Of a DNA stretch of 64,000 nt, positions 55,221 through 63,916 are shown one piece after another; the stretch's first letter is position 1; each line of letters begins with the position of its first letter. The notes under the pieces are model-generated. The model made no database searches and was not told the origin of the DNA. It saw only the letters and a list, made by a program, of their open reading frames with translations. Where the stretch lies: positions 124,001 to 188,000 of the forward strand of contig JASHNZ010000105.1 of NCBI GenBank assembly GCA_030041355.1. The letters are read 5' to 3'. A program made the translations under genes and the position numbers. The DNA is from Nitrososphaerales archaeon (GTDB lineage: Archaea > Thermoproteota > Nitrososphaeria > Nitrososphaerales > CADDZS01).

Positions 55221-56351
55221 TTGTCGGATACATTCTCAGAACCTGAAGAGAAAAAGACGGTTTCCAACCGAATAATTTTCCATGTCGACATTGATTCTTT
55301 CTACCCTTCCGTGGAAATCAGAGAAAATCCGCAGCTTAGAGGCAAGCCCGTCATCGTTGGCGCGGACCCGAAAGGGGGGCGAGGAAGGGGCGTTGTCGTT
55401 TCGTGTTCTTATGAAGCGAGGAAGCTAGGGATCAGGTCTGGCATGCCCATCTCACGGGCATATAGAGTTGCTAAAGACAATGCCGTCTATCTCCGACCAA
55501 ATTTCCCGCTCTACCTGGATGCGTCCAAGAAAATTATGAACCTGCTTCGCGGTTTTGCAGACAAGTTCGAACAAGTGAGCATTGACGAGGCTTTCCTTGA
55601 AGTAACAGAGAAAGTTGACGCGCGTTATGACAAAGCACGCAGCTATGCGATCGAGGTTAAAACGAAACTCGAATCAGAGCAGAAACTTACCTGTTCAATT
55701 GGAGTTGCCCCAAATAAATCGTCAGCAAAAATAGCGTCAGATTTTCAAAAACCCGACGGCTTGACTGTGGTTCCGCCCGACAATCTCAAGAGTTTCCTCG
55801 CACCTCTACCGACGAGAGCGATAAGCGGCATCGGCGCCAAGACAGAGGCCTTTCTTGAATCCACCGGAGTGAAAACAATTGGCGACCTCCAGCGAGTTCA
55901 GGGGAAGGAGCTTGTGAAATACTTTGGGAAGACAGGGGTATGGCTCTGGGGCGTCGCGAACGGTCTTGAGCAGATTGAAGTTAAGGAGAAGTCCATGAGG
56001 TCGCTCGGCGCGGAGCATACTTTCGAAAAAGACACAGCAGATAGGGCAGAAGTACTTTCAAAGCTTCAGGAGCTTGTCGACAGGTTACACGCGAGAGTCC
56101 ACTCAGCGGGCGTAATGTTTCGCGTGGTGGGAATCAGGATACGCTTCGCGCATTTTCAGACATTTTCTCGGGAGAACACGCTGCCCACCTTCACTTCTGA
56201 AAAACAGATCATTTTCTCAGAGGCCAATAACCTCCTGAGAGAGTTTGAGAAAAAGAAGGATAAAGTAAGATTGATCGGCGTGTATGTAGCTGATTTCAAA
56301 ACTGAGAATGGGGCAGAAGGCACAAGCGAAAACTTAGAGAGCTGGGTTTAG
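55221..56351 (+). CDS. Y-family DNA polymerase (Dpo4/DinB-like)
   Basis: 376 residues, TTG start. Translesion polymerase with palm-domain Asp in HVDIDSFYPSVE, SIDEAFLEV as the second catalytic motif, helix-hairpin-helix ISGIGAKTEAFL and a complete little-finger domain. The C-terminus ends ENLESWV; I see no PCNA-binding box of the Qxx(L/I)xxFF kind. It would bypass lesions with low fidelity. It lies just upstream of an inserted IS. Confidence 0.93.
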   Translation: MSDTFSEPEEKKTVSNRIIFHVDIDSFYPSVEIRENPQLRGKPVIVGADPKGGRGRGVVVSCSYEARKLGIRSGMPISRAYRVAKDNAVYLRPNFPLYLDASKKIMNLLRGFADKFEQVSIDEAFLEVTEKVDARYDKARSYAIEVKTKLESEQKLTCSIGVAPNKSSAKIASDFQKPDGLTVVPPDNLKSFLAPLPTRAISGIGAKTEAFLESTGVKTIGDLQRVQGKELVKYFGKTGVWLWGVANGLEQIEVKEKSMRSLGAEHTFEKDTADRAEVLSKLQELVDRLHARVHSAGVMFRVVGIRIRFAHFQTFSRENTLPTFTSEKQIIFSEANNLLREFEKKKDKVRLIGVYVADFKTENGAEGTSENLESWV

Positions 56352-56402
56352 TGAAAATCAGTTTTGATGTCTGTGAAAGCCTCGTTTTCCGCGGATTTAT
56401 CC

Positions 56403-56410
56403 GGGAAAAC
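56403..56410. repeat. Target-site duplication, left copy (GGGAAAAC)
   Basis: Eight bases immediately left of the IS; the same GGGAAAAC follows its right end at 57150-57157. Exact duplication shows a single recent transposition with 8-bp staggered cuts. Confidence 0.8.
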
Positions 56411-57149
56411 TGCGCCGTTTAGTTAAGCATGTTCTTGACCGTTTTGATGAATGATTGATACTCGGGCTGATGGTGTAGCCAGAAGACATCAATCCAGTTC
56501 CAAATGTGTTTGAAATGACATTTCTGACCAATACTCTTGCAGGAGAAGAGATCATCAAATGACTCTGTCCTGTCCTTCAGCATCTGTACGCTCCTTTCCA
56601 TGACCTTCCAAAGCCAAGAACCGTGCATGTAGATATGATGCCTTAGATGGAGAGATTCGCATGCCGCAGAGTACCACTGCGCACCATCACTCCACACCTG
56701 ATGGCGACCGTACTTCTTTACAAGATCCTTGAGGAATATCTCCACCGATAGCTGACTCGGAGTCCATGCAAGATGGAGTCCAAGGATTCTCTTCTCAAAC
56801 GGCTCGAATGCTATCAAGAGAAAAGCTTGGTTGCCTGCAACGATTATTCCGGTCTCATCCACTGCGAATATGTTCACCCTCTCTCTTCCCAAGCGAAATA
56901 GCTTGTGGAAGCTTTTGTCCTCTCCAATCTCCTGATACCAATCCCACACTGCCTTGTGAGTCCTCTTGATGAGAGGCTGAATTGCTCTTGAACATGCCCT
57001 GAAAGACAGTCCCTCGAAGACCAGATATACGGCGTAGTACATGATTTCAAACGGTGTTCGTTCTCTTTCCACTGGTTACCACAAGGGAAGGGGAACGGGC
57101 ACTCGGCCTTAGGCCGATCGGCCACAGTAGTGCTTAACTAAACGGCTCA
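56411..57149 (-). mobile_element. Complete 739-bp insertion sequence (IS6/IS240-like)
   Basis: Terminal inverted repeats of 19 bp, TGCGCCGTTTAGTTAAGCA (left) and the complement of TGCTTAACTAAACGGCTCA (right, 57131-57149), match at 18 of 19 positions. The single transposase gene nearly fills the element. Together with the 8-bp target duplication this is a full element. It inserted 51 nt after the Dpo4-like gene and just upstream of a small membrane-protein gene without breaking either. Confidence 0.85.
56419..57072 (-). CDS. IS240-type DDE transposase
   Basis: 217 residues, GTG start (an upstream stop rules out a longer frame). The DDE triad is plausible as Asp72 (FAVDETG), Asp129 (WSDGAQ) and Glu159 (MERSVQMLKDRTESF). 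The stop TAA falls inside the left inverted repeat. The first ~60 residues form the HTH region. Small size is usual for this archaeal branch. It appears intact and may be active. Confidence 0.85.
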   Translation of the reverse strand: MERERTPFEIMYYAVYLVFEGLSFRACSRAIQPLIKRTHKAVWDWYQEIGEDKSFHKLFRLGRERVNIFAVDETGIIVAGNQAFLLIAFEPFEKRILGLHLAWTPSQLSVEIFLKDLVKKYGRHQVWSDGAQWYSAACESLHLRHHIYMHGSWLWKVMERSVQMLKDRTESFDDLFSCKSIGQKCHFKHIWNWIDVFWLHHQPEYQSFIKTVKNMLN

Positions 57150-57248
57150 GGGAAAACCTAGAATACCTTTAAAACTGCATTTTAGAAATTGCAACACGGT
57201 TCGCAGGTACTATCACAGTCCAAAGATCGTAATATTGGTGAATGGGAT

Positions 57249-57431
57249 ATGGTAACTTATCTCCAAATTTTAGCTTTGGCTTCGGGAGTCCTTTTTGTCG
57301 TAGCAGGTCTCGCTGGAATAGCTGTGGGTCAAATCTACTTCGCTTTGCTGTTCCTGTTTGGACTTTTCCTCCTGATTGCAGGGCTGTACAGCGTCAGAAA
57401 ATATCCGAGCCAGCCTAAGAAATCACCCTAG
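57249..57431 (+). CDS. Small two-TM membrane protein
   Basis: 60 residues from ATG 57249 (the frame can be extended to TTG 57189, but the added residues are polar and unlike a start). Two helices, ILALASGVLFVVAGLAGIAV and FALLFLFGLFLLIAGLYSV, then a basic tail. Not recognised. It lies 100 nt beyond the IS end. Confidence 0.55.
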   Translation: MVTYLQILALASGVLFVVAGLAGIAVGQIYFALLFLFGLFLLIAGLYSVRKYPSQPKKSP

Positions 57432-57508
57432 CTACCACGCACAAGAGATTTGTCTTGAGACATGGGAGTGGCACGATAATATAACACGAGAATAGAATTC
57501 CTCTGACT

Positions 57509-58186
57509 ATGCCTCATACGATAAAGGACCATAATCCGACCTTGCTTCGGGTCCTAATCGTTTTTTCGATCTTTGTAATCATGATTTTCTCGTACCTTAT
57601 TTTGATGCGCAAACTGGTCTCGGAGTTTCCGTTTTTGAATTCTGTTGCCCGACTTTCCCTACCCCTGTACGGCAACATTCCAGGTATGGATATCCTGGGC
57701 TTCCTCGCGCCATTATTCGCCACTCTGCTAATCGGGCTAGCTCAACTAAAAAATGCAGACCCTAGTTTCCAAAAGACTCGTGCCTTTATTTTTCATTACA
57801 AGTGGTGGGTTGTCGCATCCTTGGTTGCAATCTCGATTTCATTTCTTGTACCGGCTCTATCAGCCAGCGGTCATACGGATTATCCTCTTGCAGTGGTTGT
57901 TGTAACTTTTGTCGCTGTTAACATTGGACGAGGAAATATGCGGAATCGGATGCTCTCCTCTTTCGTTCTTGGGTATCTCGTCGGCTTCATTAGCGACTTG
58001 CAGTCACAAGTATTCTTCACAGGATATTTCGGAGGGGGCGGGTGGGTCGACGGAGACTTTATGCTTCCCATCTTCCTATGTCTGGCAACCGGCGCTTCCA
58101 GTGCTCTAATTAAACTCCTAGAACCTTATACTCGAAATAACCTGAATAAGCAGATCAGTATTCTAAGTAAGAAAAAGATTTCCTGA
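57509..58186 (+). CDS. Multi-pass membrane protein, unknown
   Basis: 225 residues with six or seven hydrophobic helices. The FISDLQSQVFF segment followed by a Gly-rich loop (GYFGGGGWVDGDFMLP) may form a conserved site with acidic residues in or near the membrane. Family not recognised. Its 3' end overlaps the convergent retropepsin-like gene by 24 nt. Confidence 0.65.
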   Translation: MPHTIKDHNPTLLRVLIVFSIFVIMIFSYLILMRKLVSEFPFLNSVARLSLPLYGNIPGMDILGFLAPLFATLLIGLAQLKNADPSFQKTRAFIFHYKWWVVASLVAISISFLVPALSASGHTDYPLAVVVVTFVAVNIGRGNMRNRMLSSFVLGYLVGFISDLQSQVFFTGYFGGGGWVDGDFMLPIFLCLATGASSALIKLLEPYTRNNLNKQISILSKKKIS

Positions 58187-58588
58187 CGCGCTATCTATTG
58201 TTACTTTGAATTTTTTAAGAAAATTTTGCCCCAGTATCACATCAACTGGTAGAATTGTCGGAGTTTCGATGTGGTAAACTATCGCCTCCACATCAGTTGC
58301 TTTCACATCACCTATGCTGACTTCATTGAGTTTTATGAGAGTACATAGTTCAATGCCTCGCATACCCATAACGGTGCTAACCTCGTGAGGCTTTACAGAA
58401 GTATACTCTTGGGGGCGATAAGAAGCACTAGAATATCCGAGCTCGAGGGCGTCCATCTTCATCAAATAGGAATAGTGCCAGTTAAAGTCGAGTATCGTGT
58501 TCAGTTCCCTTATCCTGCCGTTGAGTCCTTTGATTCTTGAACTGACTATCATTGGATCTTTTAACTTGAATTCGACCATGTTAACCAA
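58163..58588 (-). CDS. Retropepsin-fold protein without catalytic Asp motif (copy 2)
   Basis: 141 residues from TTG 58588; ATG 58579 is an alternative. The end VDVILGQNFLKKFKVTID matches the C-terminal half of retroviral-type aspartic proteases (usually DGLLGMDFL...). At the position of the Asp-Thr-Gly active site it reads LDFNWHYSYLMKM, so no DTG exists. The fold would be a binding module or pseudo-protease. Third gene of a three-gene operon, 3 nt after copy 1. Confidence 0.7.
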   Translation of the reverse strand: MVNMVEFKLKDPMIVSSRIKGLNGRIRELNTILDFNWHYSYLMKMDALELGYSSASYRPQEYTSVKPHEVSTVMGMRGIELCTLIKLNEVSIGDVKATDVEAIVYHIETPTILPVDVILGQNFLKKFKVTIDSASGNLFLT

Positions 58589-58591
58589 AAC

Positions 58592-59002
58592 CTAAGCTCC
58601 TGACTGACTAAGACGGAATCGGCCTTCGTGAAAATCTACCTCGAACTTCAGCGATTGCAAGAAACTTTTACCTAGAACGACGTCGAAACAGGCTGCCTGA
58701 CTTATCTCAAATGCGATGAACTCGACATTCGGTACTAGTATGAGTCCGACCGCGACCTCTTCGATTTTTATCATAATGCCTTCATTCATGCCATTGGTGG
58801 TTGAGAAATAAGTCAGATTCGGAGGCGTCGTGACTAATTCTGTGTATCCAACTTCTGGATAACCTAGTCTAAAGGCATCAACCTTCGGGAAGAAAGAATA
58901 ATCTGAAAAAAAATTAAAGGCCGCTTTATACTCTCTAACACAGCCATTTCTCCCCCTAATCCTAGCAAAAGTCCAGGGGAATCGTTCGAAAGTGCCCTCC
59001 AC
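58592..59002 (-). CDS. Retropepsin-fold protein without catalytic Asp motif (copy 1)
   Basis: 136 residues, GTG start. FDVVLGKSFLQSLKFEVDF gives the same retropepsin C-half signature as the neighbour, while the active-site position reads FNFFSDYSFFPKVDA with no DTG. The motif spacing to the C-half (~75 residues) is normal for the fold. It is divergent from copy 2, so the duplication is old. Two nt separate it from the gene upstream. Confidence 0.7.
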   Translation of the reverse strand: MEGTFERFPWTFARIRGRNGCVREYKAAFNFFSDYSFFPKVDAFRLGYPEVGYTELVTTPPNLTYFSTTNGMNEGIMIKIEEVAVGLILVPNVEFIAFEISQAACFDVVLGKSFLQSLKFEVDFHEGRFRLSQSGA

Positions 59003-59004
59003 CG

Positions 59005-59238
59005 TTATAGGAACAGAGGATATTTTGGCTCACCAGCAAATGTGATGCAAATGTCATTGTATTTCGCGATTTTTTGGCGCAAGCGATATCTGTCGTTTTC
59101 TGCCGAGACGATCTTTCCTGCCAAGGGTTGCAAGTTTCGATCCCTTTGAGTCACAATTAAGGCGACCCACTTTCCGTTGTATTTCTTGAAAATCTCTGTC
59201 AAGGGAAGTTCTTCGAGTTGATCATTATCCGAACTCAA
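59005..59238 (-). CDS. DUF5678-like small protein
   Basis: 77 residues, TTG start. FKKYNGKWVALIV and GKIVSAENDRYRLR resemble DUF5678, a small archaeal/bacterial family often encoded next to clan AA aspartic-protease-like genes. A TATA-like TTTTATCGG centred at ~59265 is ~26 nt before the TTG, so this is probably a leaderless first gene of the operon. Function unknown. Confidence 0.6.
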   Translation of the reverse strand: MSSDNDQLEELPLTEIFKKYNGKWVALIVTQRDRNLQPLAGKIVSAENDRYRLRQKIAKYNDICITFAGEPKYPLFL

Positions 59239-59286
59239 GGCATGTGACCGTATCCTAGCCGATAAAACCCGAAGTTCTTGTTTTGC

Positions 59287-60330
59287 TTAAGACGAAAGTG
59301 GAGCGTATACTGTGGGTTGATTGGGCGTATATATCGAGCGCAAAGCTTTGCTCACAGCGCCGCTAGCAATCGTGACTCGGTAACTGTTTCCGGTCCCGGT
59401 CGTTAAGGGTTGTGCGCCATCTACCGCCGCTGCGGCTGCACCCGCAATGTCGGCTTCGCTGAGAGGAACTGATTTCCCGGCAAGATAACTTTGAGCACTG
59501 GTTGCGATATGGGGTTTAACATCTACGCCACCCAACACAACACGAGCGCTCGAGATTGTACTTCCACTTACATTCAGAACGACCGATGCGCTAGCTAACG
59601 CAAAGTCCCACGTGCCTCGGTCTCTCACTTTATAGAAGGCGCTCACACTTCCTGAAGCAGGTGCCGGAATTTGGAACTCTGTTAGGATTTCATTCCAAGC
59701 AACAATATTCTCCTTGACTCTACCGCTAATCACGTTGATTCCAGGAATGAGATCCTCCATTGAAACAGTGCTTGTTCCGGTCTGACTTTGAATGGTGGCA
59801 GTCGCGTTCAACGCGGTAAGCGCAGGCGCGAGGTCCCCTGCATGGTTCGCGTAGCATAGTCTCCCCCCGAAGATGCTGTGATAGTACCTGTTGTCGCCGA
59901 TGGCTCCGTAGCAAACATTTCCACCATTTCTCCAGCAGGGAAAGTCATTTCTAACGTATTCGCACCAAACCTCCTGCAACACATCTCCCGCAACAGTGCC
60001 CATGCTTTGAATTTGAGGTGTGGCTACAGCATTCGCTGCTTGAGAAAGGACTGCTGGCACGCTAGTGTTATTCGCTACGTCGATTACGGGGGTTGTGGCG
60101 CCGATTTTAAAACCTCCAGAGGATGGAGTGATGTAATTTAGAGGAAGACCCGAGATGTCTATGAGATATTGCGGCATCATAGTCGCGATTCTTTCTTTGT
60201 TTCTCGAAATGACATCTGTTCCTCCAGAGATCACTGCTGAGTTATCCACGCCATAGCTTGACAGCTTCGCAATGGCATCGCCAACGGATGTCGCTTGTAT
60301 GAGTGCAAATTTAGATACTTCTGTTCTCAT
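59287..60330 (-). CDS. FAD-binding subunit of a Mo hydroxylase, PaoB-like with 4Fe-4S loop
   Basis: ATG 60330 (MRTEVSKFALIQ) is chosen over the longer frame because earlier residues run into the large-subunit gene. SGGTDVISRNK is the FAD-pyrophosphate loop. The segment WCEYVRNDFPCWRNGGNVC, then a Cys in GGRLCYA, matches the Cys-rich insert that holds a 4Fe-4S cluster in E. coli PaoB and related subunits. It passes electrons from the Fe-S subunit to an external acceptor via FAD. Middle position in a small-large-FAD order read on the minus strand, last of three. Confidence 0.85.
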   Translation of the reverse strand: MRTEVSKFALIQATSVGDAIAKLSSYGVDNSAVISGGTDVISRNKERIATMMPQYLIDISGLPLNYITPSSGGFKIGATTPVIDVANNTSVPAVLSQAANAVATPQIQSMGTVAGDVLQEVWCEYVRNDFPCWRNGGNVCYGAIGDNRYYHSIFGGRLCYANHAGDLAPALTALNATATIQSQTGTSTVSMEDLIPGINVISGRVKENIVAWNEILTEFQIPAPASGSVSAFYKVRDRGTWDFALASASVVLNVSGSTISSARVVLGGVDVKPHIATSAQSYLAGKSVPLSEADIAGAAAAAVDGAQPLTTGTGNSYRVTIASGAVSKALRSIYTPNQPTVYAPLSS

Positions 60331-60359
60331 TTTTCTTCTACCTACTATATTTTTTTCTC

Positions 60360-62855
60360 CTACGGTTGGGCCGGCAGCATGCCCTTGTCCTTCATCCATT
60401 GTATGGCCGTGACAATGTCCGCCTTAGTAATGGGCGTAGTCGTGAATGGATAGTTCCCAAGCGCGTTGCTCACTGCGTTAGCGATAGCAGCGCTCACACA
60501 CATCGAACAATTCTCGCCGATCCCTTTTGCCCCGAAAGGACCGACTGGGTCAACATACTCAACCCACACCGGCGTTATTGAGTCCGGAGCATCCATTTGA
60601 GTTGCCATTCTGAAATCGTGGAAGTTATAATTGGTGTTTCTTCCTGTCGTGGGGTCGTTCCAAAATTCTTCGAATAAACCTTCTCCAATTCCCTGCGTGA
60701 AGCCGCCCTGGACTTGGGATTCAGCACCTTTAGCGAATATCACACGCCCAATATCCATTCCCACAACCGCTGATATTACTCTTACCTCTGCTGTCTCTAC
60801 GTCGACGGCTACCATGACGAATTTCCCGCCGCCTACGCGATACGTTGTGTTTGCCGGCGTGTTGAATAGGAGTGATCCACTTCCAGTTACTGAACCTAGT
60901 TCAAATCCATTTGCCGGAGTAAGCAATGCTGCGGCTTCAGTAAAAGTTTTGAAATTGCTTGGATTGCCCTCAGGGTAGATCGTGTTGTTTGCGAAAATCA
61001 GAGTGGTATTTGCAGGCACGCCTAAGGCCGCAGCGATGGCAGGTGCCCATTGCTCCTTGAGCGCTTCGCAAGCAAGCACTATGGATATTCCCGAGGATCT
61101 CGTAGATGTACTTCCTCCCTGAATACTGTCATTTGTAGTTAAAGCAGTGTCTGCATGAAGATAGCCAGCCCCTGGGTACATAGCAGGATTAAAATTATCC
61201 AGTGACGTAAGACCGAGACTCTCCGCACCCATGATCGGGATAGCAGTGTCACTTCCCGCACCGTTTTCTGTTCTTCCAGAGTTGATGAATACACCGCCGT
61301 TGGACAAAACGGTTATCTTGACGTTACTCCCCGGAATTGGCAAACCTTTTTGGCCGTTATGCGCAGAGAAACCGACTCCATAATAGACTGATCCGTTGGT
61401 GGAGCTCGGTTTTCCCCATCCTTTCCACAGACTGCTCCATCCAAATTGATTCATTGCAGCCTGGAATGCCTGATAACCCTCATATCCAGAATACCGATAC
61501 CCGCTTTGCGGGTCAAACTGCGTATCCACCGTAGCTCCATGAAGATTCATCAACCTGAATTGAGCGGGATCCATGTTTAGCTTTTGAGCAGTCATATCAG
61601 CCATCCTTTCTAGGAAGAAGTGACCCTGGCTCTCGCCAACATTTCGAAATGCTCCAGAGTAGTGGTGAGTGTTCGTATTGACCGGAATGAGGCTGATGTC
61701 CATGTTCGCAACATTATACATATTCAAAATGTCGCTAATCGTATCGGAGCCATTCGCGCCAGCCCATGCACCGGAATTTTCGTAAACGACCCCTTTGATT
61801 GCAGTCAACATTCCGCTGCTAGTTGCAGCAAAGGTAAGATATGCCCTTTCCGAGAATCTTTGTGAAGTAATGGCCAGATGATCATTGCGGGTCGGCCCGT
61901 ATTTCACGGCTGCACCCGACTTTAGAGCCATCATCGCTGTAATAATAACATGTTCTGCGTTCCCGAGCTTATTGCCCATGGTCATCCCCGCAAAGCCGCT
62001 GGCCCCCACTCCTTGTATTCCACTTCCAATAACTCGAACAGAGTTTAGAGGAATATTGAAGTAGCCAGCCAAAGTGGCCTGGCCCAAGAACGGGGCTTCG
62101 GTGGTATCGTATACTGTCAGACCAGTACCCATAGGTGCGCTAGGCGTAGTAGACTCAGGCGAAGTAGGCGTAGTAGGGCCAGGCACGGTCGGCAGAGAAC
62201 CACTCCACATAGCAACATCGCACCATGGTTCCATTTCCGCTTGTTGAATTACGGCGGTATTGAGCTCAATGGGACTATTGAGTCCTCCGACTACCACATC
62301 TGCACTTGCAATAGCAGAATCAGCATCTCCCCAGGCGATCCTTAATGTCGCGGCGGTAAACATCCCGTTTTCAGGATTGACCGCACCAGGAGGAAGATTT
62401 CCCGCAGGGAAAAGCTGAGGTGCGTTAGGTGCCAGCGCGTCCTGCACATCGAGGACGAATGGCTGCACATCATATTCCACCGTAATTAGACTGATAGCGT
62501 CTTCAACTTCATCAGTTGTGGGTGCCGCAACAGCGGCGACTACTTGGCCCGGATAGAGAACAGTGTTTGAAATCGGTGCGTGAGGCTGGCCGCTTCCCAC
62601 GTACATCAAGTTATATTCTGCAAAATCTGCTTCTGTCAGCACAACGTATCCGGCAGCTTCAGCAGCGCTGGTGTCAATTTTTTTCACAATCGCGTTAGGA
62701 TAGGGACAACGCACCATTCCCATATACAACATCTGATCATTGGCAAGACCAAGAGTCGCAGGATTGATATCGTACGTGAAGACTAGCTGTCCGGTTACTT
62801 TACTTGGGATGTCTCTCCTAGTGATATTCGGATTTCCAACAACTGCTAGACTCAT
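60360..62855 (-). CDS. Molybdenum-cofactor large subunit of an aldehyde-oxidase-like complex
   Basis: 831 residues. Xanthine-dehydrogenase family, with the catalytic Glu in PFGAKGIGENC near the C-terminus, Mo-cofactor contacts in GSGIQGVGASG and AFRNVGESQGHFF, and both conserved domains complete. A Pro/Thr-rich insertion (PTTPTSPESTTPSAP at ~225-245) is unusual. The substrate is probably an aldehyde; the CO-dehydrogenase active loop is not seen. It carries no Tat signal, so it is expected to be exported with the small subunit. Confidence 0.88.
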   Translation of the reverse strand: MSLAVVGNPNITRRDIPSKVTGQLVFTYDINPATLGLANDQMLYMGMVRCPYPNAIVKKIDTSAAEAAGYVVLTEADFAEYNLMYVGSGQPHAPISNTVLYPGQVVAAVAAPTTDEVEDAISLITVEYDVQPFVLDVQDALAPNAPQLFPAGNLPPGAVNPENGMFTAATLRIAWGDADSAIASADVVVGGLNSPIELNTAVIQQAEMEPWCDVAMWSGSLPTVPGPTTPTSPESTTPSAPMGTGLTVYDTTEAPFLGQATLAGYFNIPLNSVRVIGSGIQGVGASGFAGMTMGNKLGNAEHVIITAMMALKSGAAVKYGPTRNDHLAITSQRFSERAYLTFAATSSGMLTAIKGVVYENSGAWAGANGSDTISDILNMYNVANMDISLIPVNTNTHHYSGAFRNVGESQGHFFLERMADMTAQKLNMDPAQFRLMNLHGATVDTQFDPQSGYRYSGYEGYQAFQAAMNQFGWSSLWKGWGKPSSTNGSVYYGVGFSAHNGQKGLPIPGSNVKITVLSNGGVFINSGRTENGAGSDTAIPIMGAESLGLTSLDNFNPAMYPGAGYLHADTALTTNDSIQGGSTSTRSSGISIVLACEALKEQWAPAIAAALGVPANTTLIFANNTIYPEGNPSNFKTFTEAAALLTPANGFELGSVTGSGSLLFNTPANTTYRVGGGKFVMVAVDVETAEVRVISAVVGMDIGRVIFAKGAESQVQGGFTQGIGEGLFEEFWNDPTTGRNTNYNFHDFRMATQMDAPDSITPVWVEYVDPVGPFGAKGIGENCSMCVSAAIANAVSNALGNYPFTTTPITKADIVTAIQWMKDKGMLPAQP

Positions 62856-62870
62856 TTTCTCTCAACCACC

Positions 62871-63554
62871 TCAAAGACTCGCCGCCGCAGCTTGTATGGC
62901 CGCGATAACATGATTATAAGTACCGCACCTGCACAGATTTCCGGCGACTGCAGCTTTAATTTGATCAACGGTTGGGCTTGTATTATTCTTCAACAAAGCA
63001 GTCGCCGCCATCAGACGACCCGGCTGACAATAGCCACATTGACTGGCATCATACGTTACCCAAGCCGCTTGCAGTGCCGCAAGCGTTGAATCAGTTACTG
63101 TTATATTATTAGCTTCAATTGTCTCGATAGAATGCCCCGGCATACGCATCGCTAGAGTAGTACAGGAATAGACAGCTTTGCCATCTATAAGAACCGTGCA
63201 TCCACCGCACTCCATTCTATCACAAGGTCTCTTGGTCCCCGTGAGACTGAGATTCTCTCGAAGAACATTTACAAGCATATCTCGGGGTTCGATTGTTGTA
63301 GTGTATGGTATGCCATTCACTGTCAAAGTGATCGGAACGGCTGCAAACAAATCGGTAGTGGTTTGAGCTGTACTTTGCGCATTACTAGCTCCTCTGGATT
63401 TTAGAGCAATTCCTCCAACAGTAGTAACGGCAGCCGTAGCTGCAGCGGTAGCAGCACTTAGCTTAAGAAAAGTCCTTCTGCTCATTTTGGTTTGAAGAAT
63501 ATTTCCTTCTTGTTCAGAACCGGCACTGCTACCTTCGGCTTTTTCGGACTCCAA
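62871..63554 (-). CDS. 2Fe-2S small subunit with Tat signal
   Basis: 227 residues. A Tat motif SRRTFLK (residues 25-31) and hydrophobic Ala-rich segment end near an AQS site. The plant-type cluster Cys are in RPCDRMECGGC and ...YSC; the second cluster is in CGYCQPG and CRCGTYN. Such a Tat-bearing Fe-S subunit with FAD and Mo subunits is the PaoABC layout of periplasmic aldehyde oxidase. First gene of the operon, 15 nt before the large subunit. Confidence 0.9.
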   Translation of the reverse strand: MESEKAEGSSAGSEQEGNILQTKMSRRTFLKLSAATAAATAAVTTVGGIALKSRGASNAQSTAQTTTDLFAAVPITLTVNGIPYTTTIEPRDMLVNVLRENLSLTGTKRPCDRMECGGCTVLIDGKAVYSCTTLAMRMPGHSIETIEANNITVTDSTLAALQAAWVTYDASQCGYCQPGRLMAATALLKNNTSPTVDQIKAAVAGNLCRCGTYNHVIAAIQAAAASL

Positions 63555-63611
63555 ATCGGTGACCTAATGCTCCCATGCTATAGAACGATATTAACGTTGT
63601 GGTGCCTTTAA

Positions 63612-63633
63612 ATGCCTTGCAGGAGCGTTGCAA
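63612..63633. promoter_or_regulatory. Weak 22-bp dyad, site 4, Mo hydroxylase promoter
   Basis: ATGC(CT)-N10-TTGCAA, with the same 22-bp frame as the sites in the transport locus; GTTGCA(A) agrees in six of seven bases on the right, ATGC in four on the left. It overlaps a TATA-like TTTAAAT (63607-63613), and a second TATA candidate lies at ~63587-63595. It is 58-79 nt before the small-subunit ATG. Confidence 0.35.
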
Positions 63634-63916
63634 ATTTTTAAGAAAAGCTTCGAGGATCTTGAAAAACGTAGAAGAGTCGAATTTCGTCGTTTTCAGCGGC
63701 CTTGCAATTCAAATCAGTTGCCCCAAGTTAAGGCGTTAGAATTCTCAGTGCGGATTTTGGTTACTTTTTTCTCAATGGAGCTTTCAGGCTCACACAAACT
63801 GAGCCACACAAGTTCTTCGCATAAGCTGCAATGCTTTCTGGTTCGTAAGATAATGTGACTCGCTTAGGATCCAAAAACTCAAGCTTTATATTAATGAATA
63901 TTATCAGCCCGTGATA
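63634..63916. other. Spacer between divergent genes
   Basis: No coding frame convincing enough to call. Near its end, CTTTATATTAATG (63881-63893) is a TATA-like element about 26 nt before the ATG at 63917. Confidence 0.4.

Noticed and set aside
60360-62855. Carbon-monoxide dehydrogenase large subunit
   Set aside because: The CO-specific active-site loop (Cys-containing AYRCSF-type) is not present; AFRNVGESQG fits aldehyde-oxidase types.
63628-63858. 76-codon plus-strand frame in the spacer before 63917
   Set aside because: Composition and start inside the putative operator argue against a gene.
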